Shown here: piece after piece, positions 27,015 through 34,292 of the stretch | How positions within the stretch are numbered: the stretch's first letter is position 1 | Layout of the letters: the number at the start of each line of letters is the position of its first letter | Notes under the pieces: generated by a model | Databases searched by the model: none | What the model was told of the DNA's origin: nothing | Seen by the model: the letters and a program-made list of their open reading frames with translations, nothing else | Position numbers and translations under genes: made by a program | NCBI RefSeq assembly: GCF_041902845.1 | Contig: NZ_CP159486.1 | Location: 744,001 to 808,000 of the forward strand | Reading direction: 5' to 3' | DNA from: Limibacterium fermenti | GTDB lineage: Bacteria > Bacteroidota > Bacteroidia > Bacteroidales > Dysgonomonadaceae | Length of the DNA: 64,000 nt

Positions 27015-27245
27015 TATCTTTCTTTCATAATCCTGTATCTTTCTTTCATAATCCCGTATCTGTTTTTAATGGTCTTAAATCTTCCTTTGATGATATTTAA
27101 TCGTATTACAAGGAGGTGAAATCATTTTTTAATAACTTAATATCTGCCTTCAATGATTTTATATCATGATTTATTGAGTAAATATATTTCTATAAAGACT
27201 CCTTATCATTCTTTTGTGATGTAAGGTCTGTTTCGTTAAAGATTT
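27015..27245. repeat. Phased degenerate 21-bp tandem repeat array
   Basis: Eleven consecutive units begin at 27015, 27036, 27057, 27078, 27099, 27120, 27141, 27162, 27183, 27204 and 27225, each exactly 21 bases apart. Nearly all start with TATC or AATC; the shared core is approximately TATCTKTCTTTMATGAT. The first two units differ at one base; later units diverge gradually, and the one at 27225 keeps only GGTC. The array lies between the HTH gene (starting at 26920, minus) and the RidA-like gene (ending at 27295). In the minus-strand frame matching the period there are several stops, so it is not a coding remnant under current selection. Twenty-one bases is two helical turns, so repeated protein binding on one face is possible. 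Confidence 0.75.
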
Positions 27246-27294
27246 ATCCTTATTACTGTAAGGAAAAAACGCAATGGACCGGTCTCAATGACTA

Positions 27295-28446
27295 TCAGAA
27301 ATTCTCAAACGCTCTGTTTTCCGAAGTTTTTACCGCGATACATTCCATTTCTATCAACCACTCCGGACGGCATACCTGCGCCCAAACGATTACTTTGGGA
27401 ATGTCGGGATACTGTATGTTCAGATATTTTTCGACAAAATCATAATCCGCCGGATCCCGAAGATAAACGATCAGTTGGGCAATATCGTCCATAGCTGCGC
27501 CGCCTTCGGCAAGCAACACCCGGATATTTTCCAATGTGCGTTTTATTTGTTTGTCGATACGGAACGGGGCAACCACTTGTCCCTTACGGTCGATACTAGC
27601 GGTTCCTGAAACATAAATATGCCGACGGTCGCCGTAATCGATTGCCGTAGCCCTTTCGAAAGTCACTCCGTATTCGATGGTAGGCGCCAAATGCGACAAC
27701 CCTTTCAAGTAGGCGACCTGTTCCGGACGAATGCCCGAAATGCTGTAAGCATCCATTAGCACGATGGTTTCGGGATATATATATTTACCTTCTATTCCCG
27801 TGCTCGCTATATAATGGGTTTTATCCGTTAATCCCTCTTGTTTAAAATGCATTTTACGCATGGTTGCCATGCGATCGTAATGAATATCGATTCCTTGAAC
27901 ATAGATCCATGTCCGGATGCAATTATCTTTCAGCAAACAATTTTGTTTAGTAAGTATTTCGGCATACCGGTCAAAAAGACGACCGGTTTCGATTCCTTCG
28001 TTCTTCTGCCTGCTGTGCATTTGCGTTGTATACAGATGAGTATAGATGTTGCGTTGGAGGGATACGGTATTTTCTCCGCAATTTTTCACTTGTCCGTTTT
28101 CCACCCAATATACCCAAAGACTCACTTTCGTTCCGTTCAGTGGCGGTTGTTGTACAACGGATATGGCGATCTCTTTTTGTTCCGGTAGCAAATGCGCCTG
28201 ATTGATGGCATCACTTACGAAATATCGTTTCAGTACAGGGGTGCAATTTTTCAGTTCTCCTGTTTCCCGTTGTAAAGAGGCGAAGACTGTCTCTATCGCA
28301 TAAAATTGTTGTTCAGTCGTCGCTTCTCTATCCAATAGCCGAATCATGGCATGTATTTCCGATGAACCGTTTTCCGAGGGGAAAATAGAAAGACGGGTCT
28401 CTGCATTTACATCCTGATTGGATATCGTTTTATATATCATTGACAT
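27295..28446 (-). CDS. Long RidA/YjgF-superfamily protein, chorismatase-like
   Basis: A 383-residue protein, about three times the length of housekeeping RidA (near 130). The C-terminal 130 residues carry the YjgF fold: RHIYVSGTASIDRKGQVV, TLENIRVLLAEGGAAMDDIAQLIVYLRDPADY and VIVWAQVCRPEWLIEMECIAV, where the Arg in CRPEW aligns with the conserved RidA arginine. The N-terminal half has its own sheet-helix pattern with LFDRYAEILTKQNCLLKDNCIRTWIYVQGIDIHY. This layout resembles FkbO/Hyg5-type chorismatases and related uncharacterised Rid-like proteins. It lies 49 bases after the di-haem gene, on the same strand. I cannot tell whether it acts on chorismate, on imines, or otherwise. Confidence 0.75.
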   Translation of the reverse strand: MSMIYKTISNQDVNAETRLSIFPSENGSSEIHAMIRLLDREATTEQQFYAIETVFASLQRETGELKNCTPVLKRYFVSDAINQAHLLPEQKEIAISVVQQPPLNGTKVSLWVYWVENGQVKNCGENTVSLQRNIYTHLYTTQMHSRQKNEGIETGRLFDRYAEILTKQNCLLKDNCIRTWIYVQGIDIHYDRMATMRKMHFKQEGLTDKTHYIASTGIEGKYIYPETIVLMDAYSISGIRPEQVAYLKGLSHLAPTIEYGVTFERATAIDYGDRRHIYVSGTASIDRKGQVVAPFRIDKQIKRTLENIRVLLAEGGAAMDDIAQLIVYLRDPADYDFVEKYLNIQYPDIPKVIVWAQVCRPEWLIEMECIAVKTSENRAFENF

Positions 28447-28495
28447 TGATTATTACCCTGTAGCCGATGTTTTGTTTTTCCTTCCGGTTTTCCGA

Positions 28496-29995
28496 TTAAA
28501 TGGATTCCAAAAACTTCACCAACGCATCGCGATCTTCTTTGGATAAGTTCCTGAATTTTTCGCGCGGATGTTTCGCATCTCCTCCGTGCCACATAATGGC
28601 TTCGGTATAGTTACGGGCGCGCATATCGTGTAAATGATCGGAAGCGCCTGTACATAACTGCGACAGTCCGCGCCCCCATAACGGCGTAGTACGGCACCAT
28701 CCGGTGCGGATATTATTCACCATTTCCAACCGGTGCTGAAGCAAGTCGCTATAGGGCCATATCTTTTGATAGGGATAACGCGGCAGTTTGTTTACCACCA
28801 GCGTATCGCCGGTATAGTTATCCGGTCCGGTAGTCCATGAAGGCTTGTGACAACTCGTACAGCCGATACTGTAAAAAATGTTTTTGCCGTGTTGCACCTC
28901 CTTATCGTCGAGATTACGGGCAGCAGGGACAGCCAATCCGCGATGCCAGATCATGAAATTGACATAATCTTCGGTCGGCATTTCCGGCTGCAGATCAGTC
29001 GCCAGCAATTCATTATAAATGGTTGTCTCATCTTTTTTGAGAGAAGCTTGTACGTCCGGATTTTTCGACATGGCACGGGCGTAAGCTTTTGTGATATAAT
29101 TGCCGCGCCGGTTTTCACGGGTAACATTCGTGATATTCCAAATGGCGTTGGCACCGGGACCGTTTTGCAATGTACCGCGAGTCAGGCCGTACGTATAGCG
29201 TCCGGGATGTTTGGTGCCGTCGTTTTCGGTAATGAAATTGGCAGGGGCGTATTTCGCGTCGTTCAGCGTTCGACCGAGGGCCTTCTGTCGATGATATTCT
29301 GCGATAATCGAATCATCAGGGATGGCATCGAGCAGTCCCGTGCCGTAGATGCCGATCGTTGCTTCGAGTTTCACCATATAATTCGTCGGTTTCGGATCGG
29401 TATTGATAGATGCCGGATCGATCGTTACTTCCGGATAAATCAGGCTATAAGTTTCCCCGTCGGGAAATTTGTTACCGAATTCGTCTGTGTATTCTTTCCA
29501 TTCGATGCGGATGCCTTTCTCATCGATTGCAGGCAGGAAAGGAGCCGTCGCGCGTGTTTGAGGCATACCGGTAAGTTCCGGCACATAAGCCTGCGTATTT
29601 TTATCTACGACAACCAGCAGATATCCGTTTCCGTGATCGTTGGCGCTGTATCTTTCCATCCTTTTCCCGTGTCCGTAGCCGGGGTGGCAGGTGATACACG
29701 AACTGCGGACATAGACGGGTCCCAATCCGCGACGCACCCCGGAAGTATTCGATAGAAATGATTTTTCAAAGAAGGCTTCACCATATTTAAATAAATTACC
29801 CATTCCTGCCTCTTCAACAGCAGGAGTGGGTTGTTCGTAAGCAAAAATGCCGTCATCGAAAGTCGTTCCGAGTTTTCCTCCGGTATAATATTCTTCCGAT
29901 AATTCCTTTGTGGATAAATTGTCTTTTTCCTCATCTTTACAGCTAAAAAAAAGAATTGAAATAGCTATCAATAGGAGAAAATAAGTTTTTTTCAT
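28496..29995 (-). CDS. Di-haem oxidoreductase-like lipoprotein (DUF1111)
   Basis: A 499-residue lipoprotein from ATG 29995 (MKKTYFLLLIAISILFFSC, Cys19); a start at 30034 would add 13 residues ahead of the signal. Two CXXCH haem-c sites are visible: CITCHPGYGHGKRMERY near residue 100 and CTSCHKPSWTTG near residue 380. The intervening regions (YGTGLLDAIPDDSII, RFTYGLTRG-like GRYTYGLTRG, TPLWGRG) are typical of DUF1111. The C-terminal FRNLSKEDRDALVKFLESI is also characteristic. These proteins are related to the MauG/CcpA di-haem peroxidases and are often linked to imelysin genes. Haem attachment would need the System II machinery encoded at 25413. Location is the outer face of a membrane; substrate unknown. 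Confidence 0.9.
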   Translation of the reverse strand: MKKTYFLLLIAISILFFSCKDEEKDNLSTKELSEEYYTGGKLGTTFDDGIFAYEQPTPAVEEAGMGNLFKYGEAFFEKSFLSNTSGVRRGLGPVYVRSSCITCHPGYGHGKRMERYSANDHGNGYLLVVVDKNTQAYVPELTGMPQTRATAPFLPAIDEKGIRIEWKEYTDEFGNKFPDGETYSLIYPEVTIDPASINTDPKPTNYMVKLEATIGIYGTGLLDAIPDDSIIAEYHRQKALGRTLNDAKYAPANFITENDGTKHPGRYTYGLTRGTLQNGPGANAIWNITNVTRENRRGNYITKAYARAMSKNPDVQASLKKDETTIYNELLATDLQPEMPTEDYVNFMIWHRGLAVPAARNLDDKEVQHGKNIFYSIGCTSCHKPSWTTGPDNYTGDTLVVNKLPRYPYQKIWPYSDLLQHRLEMVNNIRTGWCRTTPLWGRGLSQLCTGASDHLHDMRARNYTEAIMWHGGDAKHPREKFRNLSKEDRDALVKFLESI

Positions 29996-30052
29996 ATGTT
30001 TTGTTTTATAGCTGGATGTGATGTATAAACACATACCGATATAGAATTTATT

Positions 30053-31216
30053 TTAATTTTTTATTGCCGTTTTTGCTTTTTCCAGTAGTTCATTCAAATC
30101 AAGGCAAGCTTCCATTGCTTCTTTTGTGCTGTTGGATTGTGCATTGATTTCAAAGTCTTGCATCGCATCAATTTTTGCGATAGCATTGATGATTGCCTCT
30201 TTTACCTGTGTATCTAATGTAGCGTCTTTGGATTTAACATAATCGCTTACAGATACGCTTCTTTTTGTTGGGATTCCTCCCAGATAAGCATTCTCGATAC
30301 TTCTTACGTTACCGGCAAAGTCAACTTTTGAATTATAGCTGTATTGCGATTCGATATAATTTTTGTCTTCGTCGCTTGCGCCATTGTAAGGTTTACCGAG
30401 CTTCATGGCGCCGACTTCATCGGCGATGTCTATACATCCGTCAAGAATAGTGCTGGTTGATGATAAAGCCGAAGTGAAAAGTCCGTTCGGGGTTTCAAGC
30501 ATTTTTTTTGCATATTCAGTTTGCGCAGTGGTACCTAAAAGACTATAATTGTCAGCTCTTTTCGCATAGTTTAATTTATCGGAGCTTACGCCGCTTTCTC
30601 CCAGCCAGCCGACTTCAATTAAAGAGCATTGATTTCGCAAATCACCGGCGACGGCGACGGCGAAAATTAATTCAGTTTCGGTTATATCGTTTATATTACG
30701 TACAGTTCCATTTCTGAAAATGATATATTCGAGGCTATGGAAACCCAGTACGCCGTCTTTATTCTCCACCGAAGATATGATTTTATCGCCGTTCTCATTG
30801 TTGATTCGTTGAATAAAATCAGCATTCTTAATTAAATCGTTAAACGCATTTACACCTAAAGGCCATGTATCGATATGCGGATCGATACCCAATTCATCGA
30901 CGGGACCGAACAGGAAAGCTTCGCTTTCTTCCCAATAAACGCGGGTGGATGTCCATTTATTTGCCACTATATTTAAATTGGCTTCGGTTTTGTTGTTTTT
31001 CAGAGCAACGATTGCCGCATGCAAATCGATGGTTGCATCGGCTAATGAAGCATAAGTCGGCAAAACCACTTTCTCAACGTATTGTTTGTTGATGGCTTTC
31101 AACTCATCGCTGTTTGATGTATCTACAACGTCAATTTCTTTTTCACAAGCGGAAAAATTACATCCTAACGCTATCAAAGCGAATGCAAGGATAGAAAATT
31201 TAAAATTTTTGTTCAT
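30053..31216 (-). CDS. Imelysin-family (M75-like) lipoprotein
   Basis: A 387-residue lipoprotein with a hydrophobic leader and two possible lipobox cysteines (LGC19 or FSAC24). The GxHxxE metal-site motif is GFHSLEYIIF near residue 160. Other imelysin features are YWEESEAFLFGPVDELGIDPHIDTWPL and the C-terminal helical repeat. Imelysins (IrpA, EfeO-like) are iron-regulated periplasmic or surface proteins thought to bind iron or other metals; peptidase activity is doubtful. It lies between the porin and di-haem genes with short gaps (38 and 57 bases), as in a common Bacteroidetes gene set. Confidence 0.9.
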   Translation of the reverse strand: MNKNFKFSILAFALIALGCNFSACEKEIDVVDTSNSDELKAINKQYVEKVVLPTYASLADATIDLHAAIVALKNNKTEANLNIVANKWTSTRVYWEESEAFLFGPVDELGIDPHIDTWPLGVNAFNDLIKNADFIQRINNENGDKIISSVENKDGVLGFHSLEYIIFRNGTVRNINDITETELIFAVAVAGDLRNQCSLIEVGWLGESGVSSDKLNYAKRADNYSLLGTTAQTEYAKKMLETPNGLFTSALSSTSTILDGCIDIADEVGAMKLGKPYNGASDEDKNYIESQYSYNSKVDFAGNVRSIENAYLGGIPTKRSVSVSDYVKSKDATLDTQVKEAIINAIAKIDAMQDFEINAQSNSTKEAMEACLDLNELLEKAKTAIKN

Positions 31217-31254
31217 TTTGTATACTGTTTTATTTGAAGGAATAGATGATTCTT

Positions 31255-32601
31255 TTAATTGAAAAAACCGGAATAGGCAATACCGATCGACACGCTGTTT
31301 TCGTTATTGTATGGCTTTTTTAAAATTCCTGCCGAATATTCGGCTTTTATGACAATCTCGTTTCTCGGGAAATAATTAATGCCTCCTACAACTTTTTGAC
31401 GCTGGTACCATATTGTTTTAGGAATATCCGAATCGGTTTTAAACATCGGATCGTAATATTCATACCGCCCAAAGGCATAGAATTTTTGTTCTTTTATTTT
31501 TGAGCTTTTTATTTGTGAAAAGATGTCGTACCCAATTTCAATGCCAGTGCATAAAGCTTCGGAGCCAACATTGGTACGAGGTGAAAGGGAATATTTTGAA
31601 AGGGCCTTGTTATAATTGGATATTACTTCCGAATTGGTTAAGTGTCCGTAATCGAAATAACCGCGCGCAATAATATGATGCGCTTGATAATCGAAATCGA
31701 AAGCACCTATATATACTGTTCCTTTTACATCATCATATTTCGATGCTTCACTGGGCTGTATGCTGTTTTTAAAACTATGCCCGTAGTATCCGCTCAAACC
31801 GGCTCTTAAACCCGGAATGGAAAAATTATCCAAACGAAGAACCCCGGCATAAGTATTGGCGACTTTAAATTCATACGGCGATGCCGAACCTCCTTTTATC
31901 CAGTTTTTTCGACCGAATAGATCCGAATCGAGTCCGGGAATTAACTGTGCTTCGTATTTCCAGTTCTTACCTAAATATCCCCAGAGACTGATACCTGTTT
32001 CGTGCCAGGTGCAGGGGAGAATTGTGTTTTCTCCTTCGGGACGATATACCGTAAAGAACTGGGTCGGTAAGTGATTGCCATTAGTCAGCCCGACCGGGAC
32101 GATAATATGTCCCATACGTAGATTAAAGGCGCGGCTAAATGTTTTTTCAATCCAAAACTGTTCCAAGGCAACTTCTCCGCCGCGTTCCACTTCTGTTTCG
32201 TATTCGCCGGCTTCTTCGGCTTCGAGTTCCACAGCTGCCTCTGTGCCGCCGTGTTCGAATTCTATTTCGGTATTCATGCGCCATCCGTTACCGAATTCGT
32301 ATCCAACGAAAAAAACCACATGCGGCAGGTCGAACCGTCCGTGCGAAGGGCTGTCCTTATACTGTTCCGCTTTAGAATAACGGTTGAAGTTGCTGCTGTA
32401 AAAATTACGACTTGCCACCGCTTCGCCGTAACCCCCTAATGTCAAACGGGATATACTCAATAATTTGGACGTGTTTGGTTCGTTCTCTATATCCGCTTTT
32501 GTCGTCTGGTCCTTGTTATCACGAACTTGTGCCTGCCCATCCCAACAAAAACCGATAAAGGTTGATAGACATAATAATGATCGAATGATAATTTGTTTCA
32601 T
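31255..32601 (-). CDS. Outer-membrane porin-like beta-barrel (OprO/OprP-like)
   Basis: A 448-residue outer-membrane protein. The signal peptide ends near residue 24 (GQAQ). Alternating hydrophobic strands and the terminal Phe-rich segment (SIGIAYSGFFN) mark a beta-barrel. One loop is notably acidic: EAAVELEAEEAGEYETEVE (near residues 117-135), then WIEKTFSRAFNLRMGHIIVPVGL, the porin eyelet-like region. The overall pattern matches the phosphate-selective-porin (OprO/OprP) superfamily. As the first gene of the porin-imelysin-di-haem cluster it may admit a cation or chelate; the acidic loop favours cations over phosphate, but this is an inference. Confidence 0.85.
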   Translation of the reverse strand: MKQIIIRSLLCLSTFIGFCWDGQAQVRDNKDQTTKADIENEPNTSKLLSISRLTLGGYGEAVASRNFYSSNFNRYSKAEQYKDSPSHGRFDLPHVVFFVGYEFGNGWRMNTEIEFEHGGTEAAVELEAEEAGEYETEVERGGEVALEQFWIEKTFSRAFNLRMGHIIVPVGLTNGNHLPTQFFTVYRPEGENTILPCTWHETGISLWGYLGKNWKYEAQLIPGLDSDLFGRKNWIKGGSASPYEFKVANTYAGVLRLDNFSIPGLRAGLSGYYGHSFKNSIQPSEASKYDDVKGTVYIGAFDFDYQAHHIIARGYFDYGHLTNSEVISNYNKALSKYSLSPRTNVGSEALCTGIEIGYDIFSQIKSSKIKEQKFYAFGRYEYYDPMFKTDSDIPKTIWYQRQKVVGGINYFPRNEIVIKAEYSAGILKKPYNNENSVSIGIAYSGFFN

Positions 32602-32775
32602 ATAGTCTTTTGTTTCACTTTTTAGTATAGGTGTAACTACATAGATGCTTTGTGATTTATCTTTCTTTTATTTGTTTACTTCCTTATAAATTTGTTTATA
32701 AATAATAAACAGGTGAATGATAGTCTGTTGAGATAAGCATTATTTATATATTATTCTTTTTATTTATTAAGACCA

Positions 32776-32806
32776 CAAAAGTATTTCTCCACGGTCAAGG
32801 ATGCAA
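32776..32806 (-). promoter_or_regulatory. Promoter of the porin-imelysin-di-haem cluster
   Basis: On the minus strand TTG (32806-32804), a 20-base spacer and TACTTTTG (32783-32776) match the Bacteroidetes consensus. Transcription would start near 32769, leaving an AT-rich leader of about 165 bases. A Fur-like half-site (GATAAGCATTATT, 32733-32745) lies within this leader, but the similarity is modest. Confidence 0.7.
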
Positions 32807-32899
32807 TACCTAAAAGTAATGATTTTTACAGTGAAAAATACCCTAAAATAAGGAGCTGTAAATTTAGAAACTGTTTTGAATTTTTTTTCTCTTGCAGCA

Positions 32900-32931
32900 T
32901 TTGTCAAATCCAAGTATAGCTGTTACCTTTG
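32900..32931 (+). promoter_or_regulatory. Promoter of the ThrE-like genes
   Basis: TTTG at 32900-32903, a 20-base spacer and TACCTTTG at 32924-32931 form an ideal Bacteroidetes promoter. Transcription would start near 32938, 54 bases before the ATG at 32992. It is divergent from the promoter at 32776-32806. Confidence 0.75.
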
Positions 32932-32991
32932 CAAGTTCTATGATTCAGCATGCCTAATTTAAAAATAATTAATATATATGTCGGTTAGTTG

Positions 32992-33756
32992 ATGAAATCA
33001 GAAGATGAATTAAAAGAAATTGCCGAGTTTGTTGGCGAATATGCCACCTGTTTGTTGGGGTCGGGTGTGCATACTTCGCGCGTGATGCGCAATACTGCCC
33101 GTATAGGTGAAGCATTGGGCGTAACGACCCGTATAAGTACTTCCCAGAAATCGGTTGTGCTGACTATTTCCGATTCGAAGAGGAATGTTCATACAAAAGT
33201 GCTGACAATACCCGCATTACCGATTAGTTTTGAATATAATTCCGAGCTGAGTGCATTGAGTTGGGAAGCACGTGACAGTCATTTATCTATCGATCAGTTG
33301 AAAGAGAGATATTACGATATTCTGTCGCGTCCCAAAATGAGATATTATTGGATCTTGTTATTAGTCGGATTGGCGAATGCTTCGTTTTGCCGCTTGTTCG
33401 GTGGTGATTGGGGCGCAATGGGAATTGTTTTTGTGGCGACGGTTGTGGGTTTTTTTGTTCGGTTAATACTACAGAAAAATCACGTGAATCATTTTTTCAT
33501 TGTAACGACTTCAGCCTTTGTTTCGTCGATGATTGCGTCGGTATCGCTGCTCTTCGATGTTACGGCTGATATTGCGATTGCTACCAGTGTATTATATCTG
33601 ATTCCGGGAGTACCTATTATTAATGGCGTGATAGATATTGTCGAAGGACATACTCTTTCGGGGCTTTCACGGCTTATTCAGGCGGTTCTGTTAGTTATTT
33701 GCCTGGCTATAGGTTTATCGATTTCTTTATTATTATTCAAAAACAGCTTGCTATGA
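32992..33756 (+). CDS. Threonine/serine exporter ThrE-like, N-terminal half (DUF1212)
   Basis: A 254-residue protein, started at ATG 32992 (MKSEDELKEIAEFVGEYATCLLGSGVHTSRV) in preference to a TTG one codon before. The first 110 residues are the cytosolic DUF1212 domain; five hydrophobic segments follow, with VTADIAIATSVLYLIPGVPIINGVIDIVEGHTLSGLSRL as the signature. ThrE proteins export threonine and serine. In this organism the ten-helix protein is split in two; this half ends with the ATGA start of the other. The amino-acid substrate is inferred. Confidence 0.88.
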   Translation: MKSEDELKEIAEFVGEYATCLLGSGVHTSRVMRNTARIGEALGVTTRISTSQKSVVLTISDSKRNVHTKVLTIPALPISFEYNSELSALSWEARDSHLSIDQLKERYYDILSRPKMRYYWILLLVGLANASFCRLFGGDWGAMGIVFVATVVGFFVRLILQKNHVNHFFIVTTSAFVSSMIASVSLLFDVTADIAIATSVLYLIPGVPIINGVIDIVEGHTLSGLSRLIQAVLLVICLAIGLSISLLLFKNSLL

Positions 33757-34292
33757 TATTGGAGTTAGTAAATGATGGTATCTTTGCGGCTATAGCGGCC
33801 GTCGGGTTCGGATCTATTTCCTATCCTCCCAAAAGGGCGTTTAAGTATATTGCGCTCCTTGCGGCCATAGGGCATGCGCTGCGTTTTTATTTGATGCATT
33901 ACGTGTCGATGGATATTGCGACGGCTTCTTTTTTTGGGTCCTTACTTATCGGTGTCGCCGCTTTATGGTTCGGCAAAGTGTCGCATTGTCCGCTTACGGT
34001 ATTATACATCCCGGCATTGCTTCCTATGATTCCTGGAATATATGCCTATAAAAGTGTTTTTGCATTGGTTATGTTGCTGAATAGTTTGGAGAATCAGGAG
34101 CTGGCCCAACAGTACGTGCATGAGTTTATGCTGAACTGTACGGTTACGGTGAGCGTCGTTTTCATGTTAGCCGTGGGGGCTACTTCCATGATCTTCCTTT
34201 TCCCTAAAAAGGCTTATTCTATGACAAGAAAAAATCGTATCTTTGTTGCTCGCAAAAACGAGGATGGAAAAATTACTGGATTCACTGAATGA
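33753..34292 (+). CDS. Threonine/serine exporter ThrE-like, C-terminal half (ThrE_2/DUF3815)
   Basis: A 179-residue membrane protein from ATG 33753, overlapping the previous stop by 4 bases; a frame start at 33699 would overlap by 58 bases. Five helices with the family core PPKRAFKYIALLAAIGHALRF, HCPLTVLYIPALLPMIPGIYAYKS and a final VAVGATSMIF-like segment. It forms the second half of a two-component ThrE-type exporter with the preceding gene. Its last 29 bases overlap the helicase gene. Confidence 0.87.
   Translation: MILELVNDGIFAAIAAVGFGSISYPPKRAFKYIALLAAIGHALRFYLMHYVSMDIATASFFGSLLIGVAALWFGKVSHCPLTVLYIPALLPMIPGIYAYKSVFALVMLLNSLENQELAQQYVHEFMLNCTVTVSVVFMLAVGATSMIFLFPKKAYSMTRKNRIFVARKNEDGKITGFTE

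Noticed and set aside
27111..27120. AGGAGGTGA, a perfect Shine-Dalgarno-like string inside the 21-bp array
   Set aside because: No start codon or reading frame follows within a useful distance; it is a diverged repeat unit.
27015..27245. The 21-bp array as a decayed heptad-repeat coding sequence
   Set aside because: The minus-strand frame gives peptides such as QDYERKI and RDYERKI, but several units carry stops in that frame, so a coding origin is not supported.
27015..27245. CRISPR array
   Set aside because: Units are contiguous and degenerate with no unique spacers, and no cas genes are present.
32733..32745. Fur-box-like GATAAGCATTATT
   Set aside because: Only a partial match in an AT-rich leader; not enough to call an operator.
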